Part shown: piece by piece, positions 19,122-27,745 of the stretch | Layout of the letters: every line of letters begins with the position of its first letter | Position numbering within the stretch: position 1 is the first letter of the stretch | From: Bryobacteraceae bacterium | Lineage (GTDB): Bacteria > Acidobacteriota > Terriglobia > Bryobacterales > Bryobacteraceae | Length of the DNA: 64,000 nt | Assembly: GCA_025056455.1 (NCBI GenBank) | Contig: JANWVY010000003.1 | Location: 62,001-126,000, forward strand | Reading direction: 5' to 3' | The notes under the pieces: generated by a model | What the model was told of the DNA's origin: nothing | What the model saw: the letters and a program-made list of their open reading frames with translations, nothing else | The model's database searches: none | Position numbers and translations under genes: made by a program

Positions 19122-21395
19122 TTAAGGAAGACTTGCTGTGGCCAGCCTTCGACGCTCAAGGTCTCGCAATCGGGAAACGAGTTTCGGGTCCTGAGCGGAG
19201 GCTTCCATGAGGTATCGCAAAGCAGCATTCGAGTCGCCTGCTTTCTCAAGCGCCATGGCCAGGTGATACTTCGAGGCAGCCAGCGGAGCCTGTTTGACCG
19301 ATGCCTCTAGATGAGCCACTGCCTGACGGTAGTGGCCCATTCGATAGAGCGTCCAGCCAAGCGTGTCATTGATCGCCGGATTGTCTGGCTCGAGTTCTTT
19401 CGCCCGCTGGATGTGTGGCAAGGCCTCTTGGGGGCGGTTCAGATGCTCGGCCATGACGTAGGCGTAGTTGTTCCGGGCAAGTGCGCTCTCGGGATCGAGC
19501 TCAATGACGCGGCGGTAGTGCTCCGCTGCCTCCGTATTCTGCCCTAAGACCTGTTCGACGTTACCGAGGAGAAACAGCGCCCAGGCATTGTGTGGCTGCA
19601 TTTTCAAAATGGCTTCTAACCGAGCTTTCGCCGCCTGCGGTTTGTTTTCTTTCAAATCGATTTGCGCCAGGGCGAGTTCTGCAAAGGGCGGCTTGGGGTC
19701 TAATTGCTTGGCTTTCTCGTAGGCCTTGCGGGCTTGCGCAAGCCGGCCCATAGCCATCGAGGCTTGTCCCAAAAAGAAGTGCAGCCGGGCTGACTGGGGA
19801 AACCTGGCCACGTGTTCCTCGATTACTTTCAGCCCTGCCTCCGGCCGGTCTCCAGACACATAAGTGTCAGCAAGCAGTTCCAGCGCCCGGGTGTTTTCGG
19901 GGTCCATTCGAAGCAACTCTTGCAAAGTTTGCCTGGTCTCGAGCGGCCGCTTGTTTCTCAACTGGATGGCGGCCTCAAGCAGCATCAGCTGCGGGGTCTT
20001 TGCTCTGGACTTCAAGTCCTGCACAGCGAGCCAGGCGCCGTTGCCATTCCCGGTAAGAAAGAGCGCGTGCGCTCTGGCTAGCTGGAGAGAATACGCGCGC
20101 TGTTGCGAGGGAGGCGCATTCTCAAGGACTTCCAACGCAGCCTTAGCTGCGCGCCGTCGCCGCAGTAACGCGTCGGCTAGCTCGAGCCGTGCTTCGAGCA
20201 GCGCTGGCCGGAGGCGCAAAGCTTCCTCCAAGTGTTGCCGTTGAGCGGCCCAGTTGCCTCGCGCAGCTTCCAGACGAGCCCGGTAGAGCTGCACCGTCGC
20301 AGAAGTCTTGTCCAGGTGCAAGAGTTGGTTGAGGTCGGCTTCCGCAGCCTCTAGCTCGTTTTCCTTGAGCAAAAGCCCAGCACGCTGCAACAAGGCCGCC
20401 AAATCCTGCCGGTTGCGCTTCAAAGCTTCATCCAAGAGCTTTCGCGCTTGCTCACGCCGGCCGGCTTCAATCAGTGCCGAGACGAGCAGCGTTCTCCAGT
20501 CGCGGTTCTGCTTGTTCTCCCGATGCAGCGCTTCAAACGCAGGGATGGCCTCGGTCCAGCGCTTTTGTGAGGCCAAGTAAATGCCGAGAAGAGGCCGGTA
20601 GTTGGCATCGGGATGCTTGGCGAGCTGGCGGTAAATTTTCTCTGCCTCGTCGTGCTTTCCGGCGCGGAGCCTTAAGGTGGCTAGGTCGGAAAGCGCCGGC
20701 CCGAACTTGGGATCCATCTTCAGAGCTTGCAAAACCAGGTCCTCGGTGTGGGTCAGGCGACCCAGCAGCGCCCAATAACGCCCGATGGCGATCTTTTCCG
20801 CCGGCTGCCGCGCCAGGGGCTCGGCTTGGCGCAACACCTGCTCCGCCTCAGCGCTCTCGCGCTGGGCGATCAAAAGGCCAGCCAACATGAGTGGCGCCTC
20901 GAGACTTTCTGGAAATCTTTCGATGGACTGCCGCAAATGCCCAGCTGCGTTGTCCCATTGCTTCGTCTGAATCTCGATGAAGGCTAAGGTGTCGAGGCCT
21001 TCGCGAGAATTCAGAACGGCTTCGGCGCTTTCCTTCACCAGCTGAAGGGCTTGCCAGGCAGCCTGTTTCGATCCACTAACGGCCATCATGGCTGCTAGCT
21101 GCAGCCGGGCCTGTTTGTGGTTCGGGTCAAGATCCACGGCCTTGCGCAAGGTTTGATAGGACAGTTGCAATGAACCGGCCCGAAAGTAGGCAAGTGCCAG
21201 ATGGTAGGCCGCGTCTGCGTCTTTCGGTCGCAGCTGAGTCGCGTTGCGAAACTCAACTACGGCTCGCGAGTACTCCCGCTGGCTTAGAAACTTTTTGCCT
21301 GCGGTCATGAAGCGCGCAAATTTTTCTTCGGGAGTCAGAGCGCAGCCGGTGAGGAACAAAAGGAGAATCACCAAAGAGGCGTATCGCACTGGCAT
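19122..21395 (-). CDS. TPR-repeat lipoprotein, PrsT-like
   Basis: An exported lipoprotein of 757 residues: signal peptide with lipobox LLLFLTGCALT, then tetratricopeptide repeats nearly end to end (motifs such as DADAAYHLALAYFRAG, PENTRALELLADTYV and NAWALFLLGNVEQVLG). It resembles the PEP-CTERM-system TPR lipoprotein PrsT, and a PEP-CTERM gene follows 54 bases later, so a role in assembling or sorting surface proteins or polysaccharide is plausible but inferred. The frame is open to 21581, but ATG at 21395 gives the signal peptide and is preceded by GGGGAG at six to seven bases, so the 62-residue extension is rejected. Confidence 0.85.
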   Translation of the reverse strand: MPVRYASLVILLLFLTGCALTPEEKFARFMTAGKKFLSQREYSRAVVEFRNATQLRPKDADAAYHLALAYFRAGSLQLSYQTLRKAVDLDPNHKQARLQLAAMMAVSGSKQAAWQALQLVKESAEAVLNSREGLDTLAFIEIQTKQWDNAAGHLRQSIERFPESLEAPLMLAGLLIAQRESAEAEQVLRQAEPLARQPAEKIAIGRYWALLGRLTHTEDLVLQALKMDPKFGPALSDLATLRLRAGKHDEAEKIYRQLAKHPDANYRPLLGIYLASQKRWTEAIPAFEALHRENKQNRDWRTLLVSALIEAGRREQARKLLDEALKRNRQDLAALLQRAGLLLKENELEAAEADLNQLLHLDKTSATVQLYRARLEAARGNWAAQRQHLEEALRLRPALLEARLELADALLRRRRAAKAALEVLENAPPSQQRAYSLQLARAHALFLTGNGNGAWLAVQDLKSRAKTPQLMLLEAAIQLRNKRPLETRQTLQELLRMDPENTRALELLADTYVSGDRPEAGLKVIEEHVARFPQSARLHFFLGQASMAMGRLAQARKAYEKAKQLDPKPPFAELALAQIDLKENKPQAAKARLEAILKMQPHNAWALFLLGNVEQVLGQNTEAAEHYRRVIELDPESALARNNYAYVMAEHLNRPQEALPHIQRAKELEPDNPAINDTLGWTLYRMGHYRQAVAHLEASVKQAPLAASKYHLAMALEKAGDSNAALRYLMEASAQDPKLVSRLRDLERRRLATASLP

Positions 21396-22018
21396 TCGCA
21401 ACTCCCCGGCCGCGTCATGCACGTTCCTTGCCAATCCTGCGGCCGTGTTGTGGATTCCTCTTTCGCGACGTGTAAGTGTTGAAATCCCGTGGGATCGCGT
21501 TATTTTTCGAGCCCGGGGAAGGGACATTCGATCGGAGTTAGTTCCCGAAACCAGGGGAAAGATTTTTCCGTTTCGTCCCAATTTTAGGCATCAAAGGGCA
21601 GCTGATTGAGGGCCGCTCCAGGGAAGGGAGAAGAACGGTCTCGCGCCAAGTCCTAGAGGATTGAATCGTGTGCTGATCGGAGATTCATTGGAATGATACC
21701 CGAATGTAACGGTTGAGTCTGGACAATTTCCTACACGACCGAGAAAGCGTCTCTAGTTACAAAAAAGTTACGATCCGCATGGCCGGTTTCCTTTCGGCCT
21801 CCCACGCACTTGTCGAACGATCAATAAGTTACGCGGTTTCTACGGGTCGGAGGTCGTCGTAAGATTTTCACTGCTTTGTTGTCCTTTTGTAACTCTTGTC
21901 TTCTTACCATACCGGAGAGAGTTGTCAGGCTCTGACTCGAATTTCGGGGATTTTTCCTATTTCCTGAACTTCGCGAACCACAGCTAGCCTCGCGCAAACC
22001 GACTTAGGAAAGGCGTTT
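21396..22018. other. Divergent intergenic region between TPR lipoprotein and TonB receptor
   Basis: About 620 bases with no supported gene, less GC-rich than its surroundings. It must hold the promoters for the minus-strand TPR lipoprotein gene and the plus-strand TonB receptor gene. The only structure I can point to is a set of four AGTTAC hexamers between 21755 and 21894. An open frame over the first 200 bases is the untranslated upstream extension of the TPR gene. No tRNA or hairpin terminator was recognised. Confidence 0.5.
21755..21894. promoter_or_regulatory. Cluster of AGTTAC hexamers, possible operator
   Basis: AGTTAC occurs at 21755-21760, 21766-21771 and 21827-21832, and inverted (GTAACT) at 21889-21894. 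The first two are separated by A-rich sequence and start exactly 11 bases apart, so they lie on the same face of the helix. The cluster ends 125 bases upstream of the TonB receptor start. Binding by a regulator is a guess from spacing alone. Confidence 0.3.
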
Positions 22019-24799
22019 TTGCAACTTCGACGCATGCGGTCACTTCTTCGTTCGTTGTTGGTTTTCGTCCCGTTTCTTCTTTTCTTGCTCGCCGCTAAGT
22101 CGGCGCATTCCCAAGAGAAGGGAATCATCATTGGCCAGGTGTTCGACGGACAAACGGCTCGTCCGATCATCGGCGTGAAGATCTCGGTAAACGGACAGAG
22201 TTCGGATTTGGTTTCTGGGAACGATGGCCGCTTTCAGCTCAGCCTTTCTCCTGGGAAGTACACGCTGAAATTTACCGCCGAAAATTACGCTGACACAGAA
22301 GTGAAAGATGTTGAGGTTAAAGCCGGCGAGGTGACCGATGCAAGCACGGTCATGTCGAACAAGGCGCTGGTGACCACAGTCGAAGTGGTGGAAAAGATTG
22401 GCGCCGTAGGCGCAAGCGCAGAAGCCATGTTGACCGAGCGGAAACTTGCGGCAGTAGTAAGTGATGGCATGTCGAAGGAGGAATTATCTGGCAGTACGGC
22501 TTCCAACGCGGCCGCGGCGTTAGAAAAAGTAACAGGCGTGAGTGTTGTGGACAACGGCTACGTGTACGTGCGGGGCTTAGGCGAGCGTTACAGCGCCACC
22601 ATGTTGAACAGCGCCATGATTCCCACGACAGAGCCCGAAAAGCGCGTCGTACCCCTGGATCTGTTTCCCGCCGAACTCATCGACAATATCAAAATTCTCA
22701 AAACCTACACTCCCGACATGCCTGGCGAGTTTGCCGGCGGCTTAGTCCAAATGCAGACGGTCGAATTTCCGACCTCGAAGATTTTTCGCGTGTCAACCAG
22801 TGTGGGCTTCAATAGCCGGACGACTTTCAACCGCTTTCTCACTTACCCGGGCGGAAGGTTTGATTACTTCGGATTTGACGACGGGACGCGGGCCATTCCA
22901 AGCGCCATTCCCCGCGAGGCGCGTCTGTTTCCGGGCACCTTTAACGCACAGCAGCTCCAGCAGTTCGGTCGAGCTTTTCCAGTGAACTGGGAACCGACAG
23001 TCGTCCAATCGCAACGTCCACAGCAGAGTTTCTCGATGGTCGGCGGGGGAACCTTTGGACGGTTTGGCTTGGTCGGGGCGGTGACCTTTGCCAATCGGCC
23101 GCAATATCAGCAGGAGATTAACCGCTACCTCCGTCAAGAGGGAGCACGGCCCGTCGTTTTCACCAATTATGAGGACTTCCGCGCCTACAACGAGGCAGCG
23201 CGACTGGGAGCGGTTTTCAATGTAGCTACCCGCTTGAACGCCGCGAATAAGCTTGTTTTCCGCAATACGCTTACCCACGACAGCGACAAAGAAGCGAGAG
23301 AGTTCCAAGGCTTTGACGGCGGCAACGACGGCGTTTTGCAATCTCAGCGGTTGCGCTGGATTGAACGCGGCCTCTTTTCCACCAGTGTCGAAGGAGACCA
23401 CGCGCTAGCGAAATTTGGCAACAGCGTTCTCAAGTGGCAGTTTACGTATTCGCGGTCGGATCGCAATGAGCCCGACTTACGCGAGGTGTTTCGCGGCCCG
23501 CTTCCCAATGGCCAGTTTGCGTTCCTCAGTCTTGGCTCCTCGGGTTTGCGTTTCTTCAACGATCTCCAGGATCGGATTTATGAACCCCAAATTGATTTCT
23601 CAAGGCCCTTCGTTCGAGGTATCGTAAGCGGACTCTGGAAAATCGGCTTCCGGGGCACCTTCCGGGAACGTGACTTCCAAGCCCGGCGTTTCCGTTTCAT
23701 TCCTCAGCGTCTCACCGTGCCACTGACCGCGCCGAGCAATGTGTTGTTCAGCAGTGCCAATATCCGTCCTGACGGCTTCCAAATTGTCGAGTTTACCCGA
23801 GCCACGGACCGCTATGACGCCACCATGGACATCTACGCGGGTTACGCCATGGTGGACCTAGCGTTAGGAATGAAATGGCGCATCGTGGGCGGCCTCCGCA
23901 TTGAGGATGCGGACATTGAAGTGCGCACGCTAGATCCCTTGGTGCCCAGCGCTGCCGTGCAACGCGCCAGTTTGGTCAACCGGGACCCCATGCCCGGAGT
24001 GAACGTGATTTACGCCCTCAGTCCTCGACAAAACCTGCGCCTGAGCTTCAGCCAAACCGTTTCACGCCCTGACTTCCGCGAGTTGTCGCCTTTTGATTTC
24101 AACAACGTGCTGGGTGGATTCGTGGCGCAAGGAAACCCCAACCTGTTGCGAGCCAAACTCTTGAACTTTGACGCTCGGTGGGAGGCGTTTCTGGGCGGCA
24201 ATCAGGTTCTGGCCGCAAGTTTCTTTTTCAAAGACTTCACAAACCCGATTGAGGTGAGTATTATCGCTGCGGCAAGCGATCTACGCCAAACTTACGTGAA
24301 TGCGGAGGGCGCCTTTAACACCGGATTTGAGCTGGAAGCCAGAAAAAATCTCTCCTTTCTGAATCCCAAGCTGCGCCAGTTCGCTGTTCAAGGGAATTTT
24401 ACTTTTGTTGACTCCAACATCCGGCTTCGCGAAGACCAGGCGAGATTGCTGACTTCGGAGAAACGGCCCCTTGTCGGGCAGTCGCGTTACATTTTCAACA
24501 TCATCACGGAGTGGCTCAAACCAGAGTGGCGAAGCACGTCGCGCTTCTACGTCAACAGTGTTTCCCGTCGCCTGACAGATGTAGGCACCTTCGGCTTGCC
24601 AGACATCTATCAGGACCGGAATGTATTTCTCGACTTTGTCTATCAGCTCAGCTTAACGGAAACCGGAAAGTGGCAACTCCGTTTCAACGGGGAAAATCTT
24701 GGTGACAACCGGTATCAGTGGACTCAAGGACCCTTTGTCCAACGGCAGTTTCGCCTCGGGCGCACATTTTCCCTCGGTCTCTCTTATTCGGTTTTTTGA
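22019..24799 (+). CDS. TonB-dependent outer-membrane receptor with N-terminal carboxypeptidase-regulatory-like domain
   Basis: Outer-membrane active transporter, 926 residues from TTG. Signal peptide (LLVFVPFLLFLLAAKSAHSQ), then a CarboxypepD_reg-like beta-sandwich (about residues 38-115), a plug domain (VEVVEKIG through VRGLGERYSATMLNS and PGEFAGGLVQMQTV, about 120-250), and a beta-barrel ending in the outer-membrane-type GLSYSVF. A classical TonB box cannot be assigned. Start choice: AGGAAAGG (22006-22013) is five bases before the TTG at 22019 but 20 bases before the first ATG (22034), so TTG is preferred; the signal peptide works with either. The next gene encodes its usual secreted partner. 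Confidence 0.9.
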   Translation: MQLRRMRSLLRSLLVFVPFLLFLLAAKSAHSQEKGIIIGQVFDGQTARPIIGVKISVNGQSSDLVSGNDGRFQLSLSPGKYTLKFTAENYADTEVKDVEVKAGEVTDASTVMSNKALVTTVEVVEKIGAVGASAEAMLTERKLAAVVSDGMSKEELSGSTASNAAAALEKVTGVSVVDNGYVYVRGLGERYSATMLNSAMIPTTEPEKRVVPLDLFPAELIDNIKILKTYTPDMPGEFAGGLVQMQTVEFPTSKIFRVSTSVGFNSRTTFNRFLTYPGGRFDYFGFDDGTRAIPSAIPREARLFPGTFNAQQLQQFGRAFPVNWEPTVVQSQRPQQSFSMVGGGTFGRFGLVGAVTFANRPQYQQEINRYLRQEGARPVVFTNYEDFRAYNEAARLGAVFNVATRLNAANKLVFRNTLTHDSDKEAREFQGFDGGNDGVLQSQRLRWIERGLFSTSVEGDHALAKFGNSVLKWQFTYSRSDRNEPDLREVFRGPLPNGQFAFLSLGSSGLRFFNDLQDRIYEPQIDFSRPFVRGIVSGLWKIGFRGTFRERDFQARRFRFIPQRLTVPLTAPSNVLFSSANIRPDGFQIVEFTRATDRYDATMDIYAGYAMVDLALGMKWRIVGGLRIEDADIEVRTLDPLVPSAAVQRASLVNRDPMPGVNVIYALSPRQNLRLSFSQTVSRPDFRELSPFDFNNVLGGFVAQGNPNLLRAKLLNFDARWEAFLGGNQVLAASFFFKDFTNPIEVSIIAAASDLRQTYVNAEGAFNTGFELEARKNLSFLNPKLRQFAVQGNFTFVDSNIRLREDQARLLTSEKRPLVGQSRYIFNIITEWLKPEWRSTSRFYVNSVSRRLTDVGTFGLPDIYQDRNVFLDFVYQLSLTETGKWQLRFNGENLGDNRYQWTQGPFVQRQFRLGRTFSLGLSYSVF

Positions 24800-24894
24800 G
24801 GGCGAGTTTTTCAATATCCGATGTACCGGCTGATCGAGTTGTAGACATTAGATTTCCAACTTACTCTTCAAAAGGAATGAAAGGAAGTATCCCG

Positions 24895-26727
24895 ATGACC
24901 CAGAACTGTCTCCGCCAAATGGGTGCGGGCGCTATGCTCAGCGCGCTCGCCGCTCTTTGCGCGATTCCCGTGGCTCAGGCGGCGCCTCCCGTCGTCCGGG
25001 CCCAAAGCGTCGTTTGCGACGCTTCGACTTACCCCGCGTTTACCTCGAATCTCGCGATGTACATTTGGAGTGATAAGTACGTCTACCGGCCTGGCGAGTC
25101 CCTCACATTAAGATGGACCGTGAAGACCAATGGAGATACTTATCCCTACTCGATTGTGGCTTACCGCCAAAACAATCAGAACGGTAAGAAGTTCTATGTT
25201 CCCGCCAACAACGAAACGGTAACAGATATCTTTGGAAAAACTCCTTCGGAGGGTTTTCAGACGACGTCGATCGCAGATGGAGAAAAGGGGGTCCTGCTTG
25301 GAGAAGGTGGGTTGCTCGGCGGCCCGGTGACCATTCCAAATGAACTGGGCATGCACACCTTGGTGGTTCAGCTGCGTGATTGCACGGGTACCCGTGTGGT
25401 GAAAGCCGCCTACATGAAGATTGGCGTCGTCGACGAATTTGTTGATGTTCGCGGAAACATCTCCACGAGCCGGACCTGGGTGAATACGAAAGCCTACCGG
25501 GTCAGCGGAATTGTATTCGTCAATAACAACGCAGTGTTAACGATCGAACCGGGTACCTTCGTCATCGGTCAGCCCGGCTCGCAGCCTCCCTCCGTGCTTG
25601 TGATCACGCGCAACGGACGCATTCACGCAAGTGGAACGAAGAGCCGGCCCATCATCATGACAAGCTCCCGCCCCTTCGGTGAGCGGCAGCGCGGAGACTG
25701 GGGTGGTCTGATTTTGCTGGGGCGCGCCCCAGTGAATACGGGCGCTGGTATCCGCGAGGGTAACCGCGCCGGAGAGTTCGTCATCGAAGGGCTTCCAGCC
25801 ACCGAAGACACCGTCTTCGGTGGTACGGACGTCAATCATAACTGCGGTACGCTTCGCTATGTCCGCGTTGAATATGCGGGCTCCATTCTTTCGCCCAACA
25901 ATGAAACCAATTCGTTCACTTGGGGCGGGTGCGGAAAGCAGACGGTCGGCGAATACCTTCAAGCGACTTACGGACTGGATGATGCGTTTGAATGGTTCGG
26001 TGGTACGAACGACGTCAAGTACTTCGTCGGAGGCCTCCATGCGGATGATTTCGTGGACTATCAGCTTGGATGGACCGGCCGGGCGCAGTTCGGCGTGTTC
26101 TATCAAAGCCCCAACGATCGCGGCAACCGCGGCATTGAAGCCGACAACAGTGAATACAATAACTCCGCTGAACCGTTTTCAAACCCCACGCTTTACAACA
26201 TGACGTTCATTGGCAGCGGGCAAGTCGGATTTGACGAATCTTCTTCGCCTGGCATTTTCCTACGGCGCGGGGCCCGCGGCACGATTAACAATATGGTTGT
26301 CACCAACTTCTTTTCGACTGGCGTCCTGGTGTCCGCTACCGGTGGCGATGGCCCCATCACGCAAGCCCAGATTGACAACGGCACCATTCGCATGAATGGC
26401 ATCCTATTGTGGAGAAACGGGCTGGGACAAAATCCTCCAGCAGGAGACACCGTCGCTGAACAGGTGGACCCCGCCCTACGCACGTTCGCCTTAGGACAAC
26501 GAGGAGAGGGACGCAATTTCGTTGTTGCCGATCCTCGTCTTCGGCGGCCCTTTGAATACAGTGACCCAGACTTCCGGGGCGGTTTCGGATCCGCAATTTT
26601 CAGCCCAATCTGGATTTCTCCGCCCGATGATGGCTTCTTCACGGATGTCAATTTTGTCGGCGGAATTGGCGACGAAAATTGGATGGAGGAGTGGACGAGC
26701 TTCCTTCAGGACAGCGACATTAAATAA
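24895..26727 (+). CDS. Secreted beta-helix-like partner protein of the TonB receptor
   Basis: A 610-residue exported protein. The signal peptide spans residues 1-30 (ending VAQAAPP). An N-terminal domain with a few Cys follows, then a region typical of proteins encoded beside TonB receptors in Bacteroidota and Proteobacteria: GIVFVNNNAVLTIEPGTFV, WGGLILLGRAPVN, EGLPATEDTVFGG, LRYVRVEYAG and DDAFEWFGGTNDVKYFV. This family is usually left as hypothetical and looks like a right-handed beta-helix; its job may be capturing substrate at the surface. ATG at 24895 follows GGAAG by about eight bases and gives the signal peptide; the frame continues open upstream into the receptor gene. A hairpin terminator follows. 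Confidence 0.82.
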   Translation: MTQNCLRQMGAGAMLSALAALCAIPVAQAAPPVVRAQSVVCDASTYPAFTSNLAMYIWSDKYVYRPGESLTLRWTVKTNGDTYPYSIVAYRQNNQNGKKFYVPANNETVTDIFGKTPSEGFQTTSIADGEKGVLLGEGGLLGGPVTIPNELGMHTLVVQLRDCTGTRVVKAAYMKIGVVDEFVDVRGNISTSRTWVNTKAYRVSGIVFVNNNAVLTIEPGTFVIGQPGSQPPSVLVITRNGRIHASGTKSRPIIMTSSRPFGERQRGDWGGLILLGRAPVNTGAGIREGNRAGEFVIEGLPATEDTVFGGTDVNHNCGTLRYVRVEYAGSILSPNNETNSFTWGGCGKQTVGEYLQATYGLDDAFEWFGGTNDVKYFVGGLHADDFVDYQLGWTGRAQFGVFYQSPNDRGNRGIEADNSEYNNSAEPFSNPTLYNMTFIGSGQVGFDESSSPGIFLRRGARGTINNMVVTNFFSTGVLVSATGGDGPITQAQIDNGTIRMNGILLWRNGLGQNPPAGDTVAEQVDPALRTFALGQRGEGRNFVVADPRLRRPFEYSDPDFRGGFGSAIFSPIWISPPDDGFFTDVNFVGGIGDENWMEEWTSFLQDSDIK

Positions 26728-26768
26728 CGAACAACGAGAAGTCTCTAACTCACCTTTCCCTTTTTCGG

Positions 26769-26798
26769 AGCGCCTAAGGCAACCAGCCGCTAGGCGCT
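26769..26798 (+). terminator. Rho-independent terminator after the TonB receptor operon
   Basis: AGCGCCTA (26769-26776) and TAGGCGCT (26791-26798) form a perfect 8-bp stem with a further GGC/GCC pairing inside the loop, followed by TCTTTCATTT. It lies 41 bases after the stop of the beta-helix gene and closes the receptor/partner operon on the plus strand. Confidence 0.65.
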
Positions 26799-26854
26799 TC
26801 TTTCATTTGTGCGCTGTGCCCTCGAGCCGGGAGCGCCAGTGGTTGCGAAAACCG

Positions 26855-27184
26855 TCACCACGCCGGGGGAGTTCGCTTCTTTCGTTTTCGCGGAAATTCG
26901 TCGCGAGAGATTGTCCTCTTTTCCCGGCGTTCAAACACCGGCATCAGTTTTTCTTCGATGAGTTGGAAGGCTGCCTCAAGGCCTCCCCGGTCGTAGGCGC
27001 GTCCAATTTCCGCTTCCACCAGCGTAGGTTGACCGCAGGCAGACAGAAACTGATTCGAGCTCATTCGCTCGGCTTTTGCGCCGTCGACGCGGCCCTCGTC
27101 GCGGAGAATCCGCAACCGCACATAAAGAGCCAGCACTGCATCCCCGATCCAGGCCTGGGTGTTCAATTCGTCTTGAGAGGACAA
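26855..27184 (-). CDS. Small RNase III-like (Mini-III-like) domain protein
   Basis: A 109-residue protein. The segment NTQAWIGDAVLALYVRLRI resembles the RNase III/Mini-III signature (ERLEFLGDAVL type). ERMSSNQFLSA resembles the following helix, and VEAEIGRAYDRGG resembles the 'EAxIGAxYLDGG' helix carrying catalytic Glu. The Asp three residues before that Glu in classical RNase III (DxxE) appears to be Thr here, so activity is uncertain. The C-terminus is very basic (RKRKKR). No double-stranded RNA-binding domain. Mini-III proteins normally mature 23S rRNA. Last of three minus-strand genes with the unknown protein and the macrodomain protein. Family assignment is by motif only. Confidence 0.6.
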   Translation of the reverse strand: MSSQDELNTQAWIGDAVLALYVRLRILRDEGRVDGAKAERMSSNQFLSACGQPTLVEAEIGRAYDRGGLEAAFQLIEEKLMPVFERREKRTISRDEFPRKRKKRTPPAW

Positions 27185-27234
27185 GCGTATTTCCTGCGTG
27201 ATTGAAGCCTGCGCGGCGGTTGGCCGACGCGCAG

Positions 27235-27738
27235 CTAATTTCGCACGTTAGCCGACTCGGTACGGCCAGTCAACGGTCTCACCACACCACTGCCACACAG
27301 TCCAACACCCACGTGGATAAGGGCCTGCAAAAAGTTGTACAAGACGCTGTAGACCACTTGCTCGGTGACGGGCTGCTTGCCTGGCATGCGGAAATTCTGG
27401 GGAAGTTCCTTAAAGATTTGCAGGCGCAAAGTATGGGGGAGAGGGCGGCCATTTCGGTCTCGCTGGTTGGCAACCTGCAACGGGGTTTGCAAAACGTTTC
27501 CGGTCGCCGCGTCCACATAAAACTGGCAGCGAGAAAACCAGCCCAGATTACTTGGATCGGAAGCATCGAAAAGCAACAGGGGAACTTTGCGCTCGATCGC
27601 GGTTAGATCTGCAATCAGCGTGCGCCGCGTATCGGTCAGCTTGGACTCAAAGCCGGCCTGCCTGGCGATATTTCCGACCAAGTCTGGATCGAGCTCAAGG
27701 AATAATAACTTGTGGCTTCCAGCTTGCAGCACTTGCAT
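27235..27738 (-). CDS. Conserved-looking hypothetical protein between macrodomain and RNase III-like genes
   Basis: 167 residues, no signal peptide or membrane segment, and I do not recognise the family. It has an N-terminal hydrophobic strand region (KLLFLELDPDLVG), a central part with KVPLLLFDASDPSNLGWFSRCQFYVD, and a C-terminal Val/Leu-rich helix (VVYSVLYNFLQALIHVGVG). It starts seven bases after the stop of the macrodomain gene, and the RNase III-like gene follows after 50 bases, so it is probably in the same transcript. A function in nucleotide or RNA metabolism would be a guess from context only. Confidence 0.55.
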   Translation of the reverse strand: MQVLQAGSHKLLFLELDPDLVGNIARQAGFESKLTDTRRTLIADLTAIERKVPLLLFDASDPSNLGWFSRCQFYVDAATGNVLQTPLQVANQRDRNGRPLPHTLRLQIFKELPQNFRMPGKQPVTEQVVYSVLYNFLQALIHVGVGLCGSGVVRPLTGRTESANVRN

Positions 27739-27745
27739 GCCACTC

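Noticed and set aside
21396-21581. N-terminal extension of the TPR lipoprotein
   Set aside because: It would bury the signal peptide and lipobox 62 residues inside the protein; the ATG at 21395 has a good ribosome-binding site.
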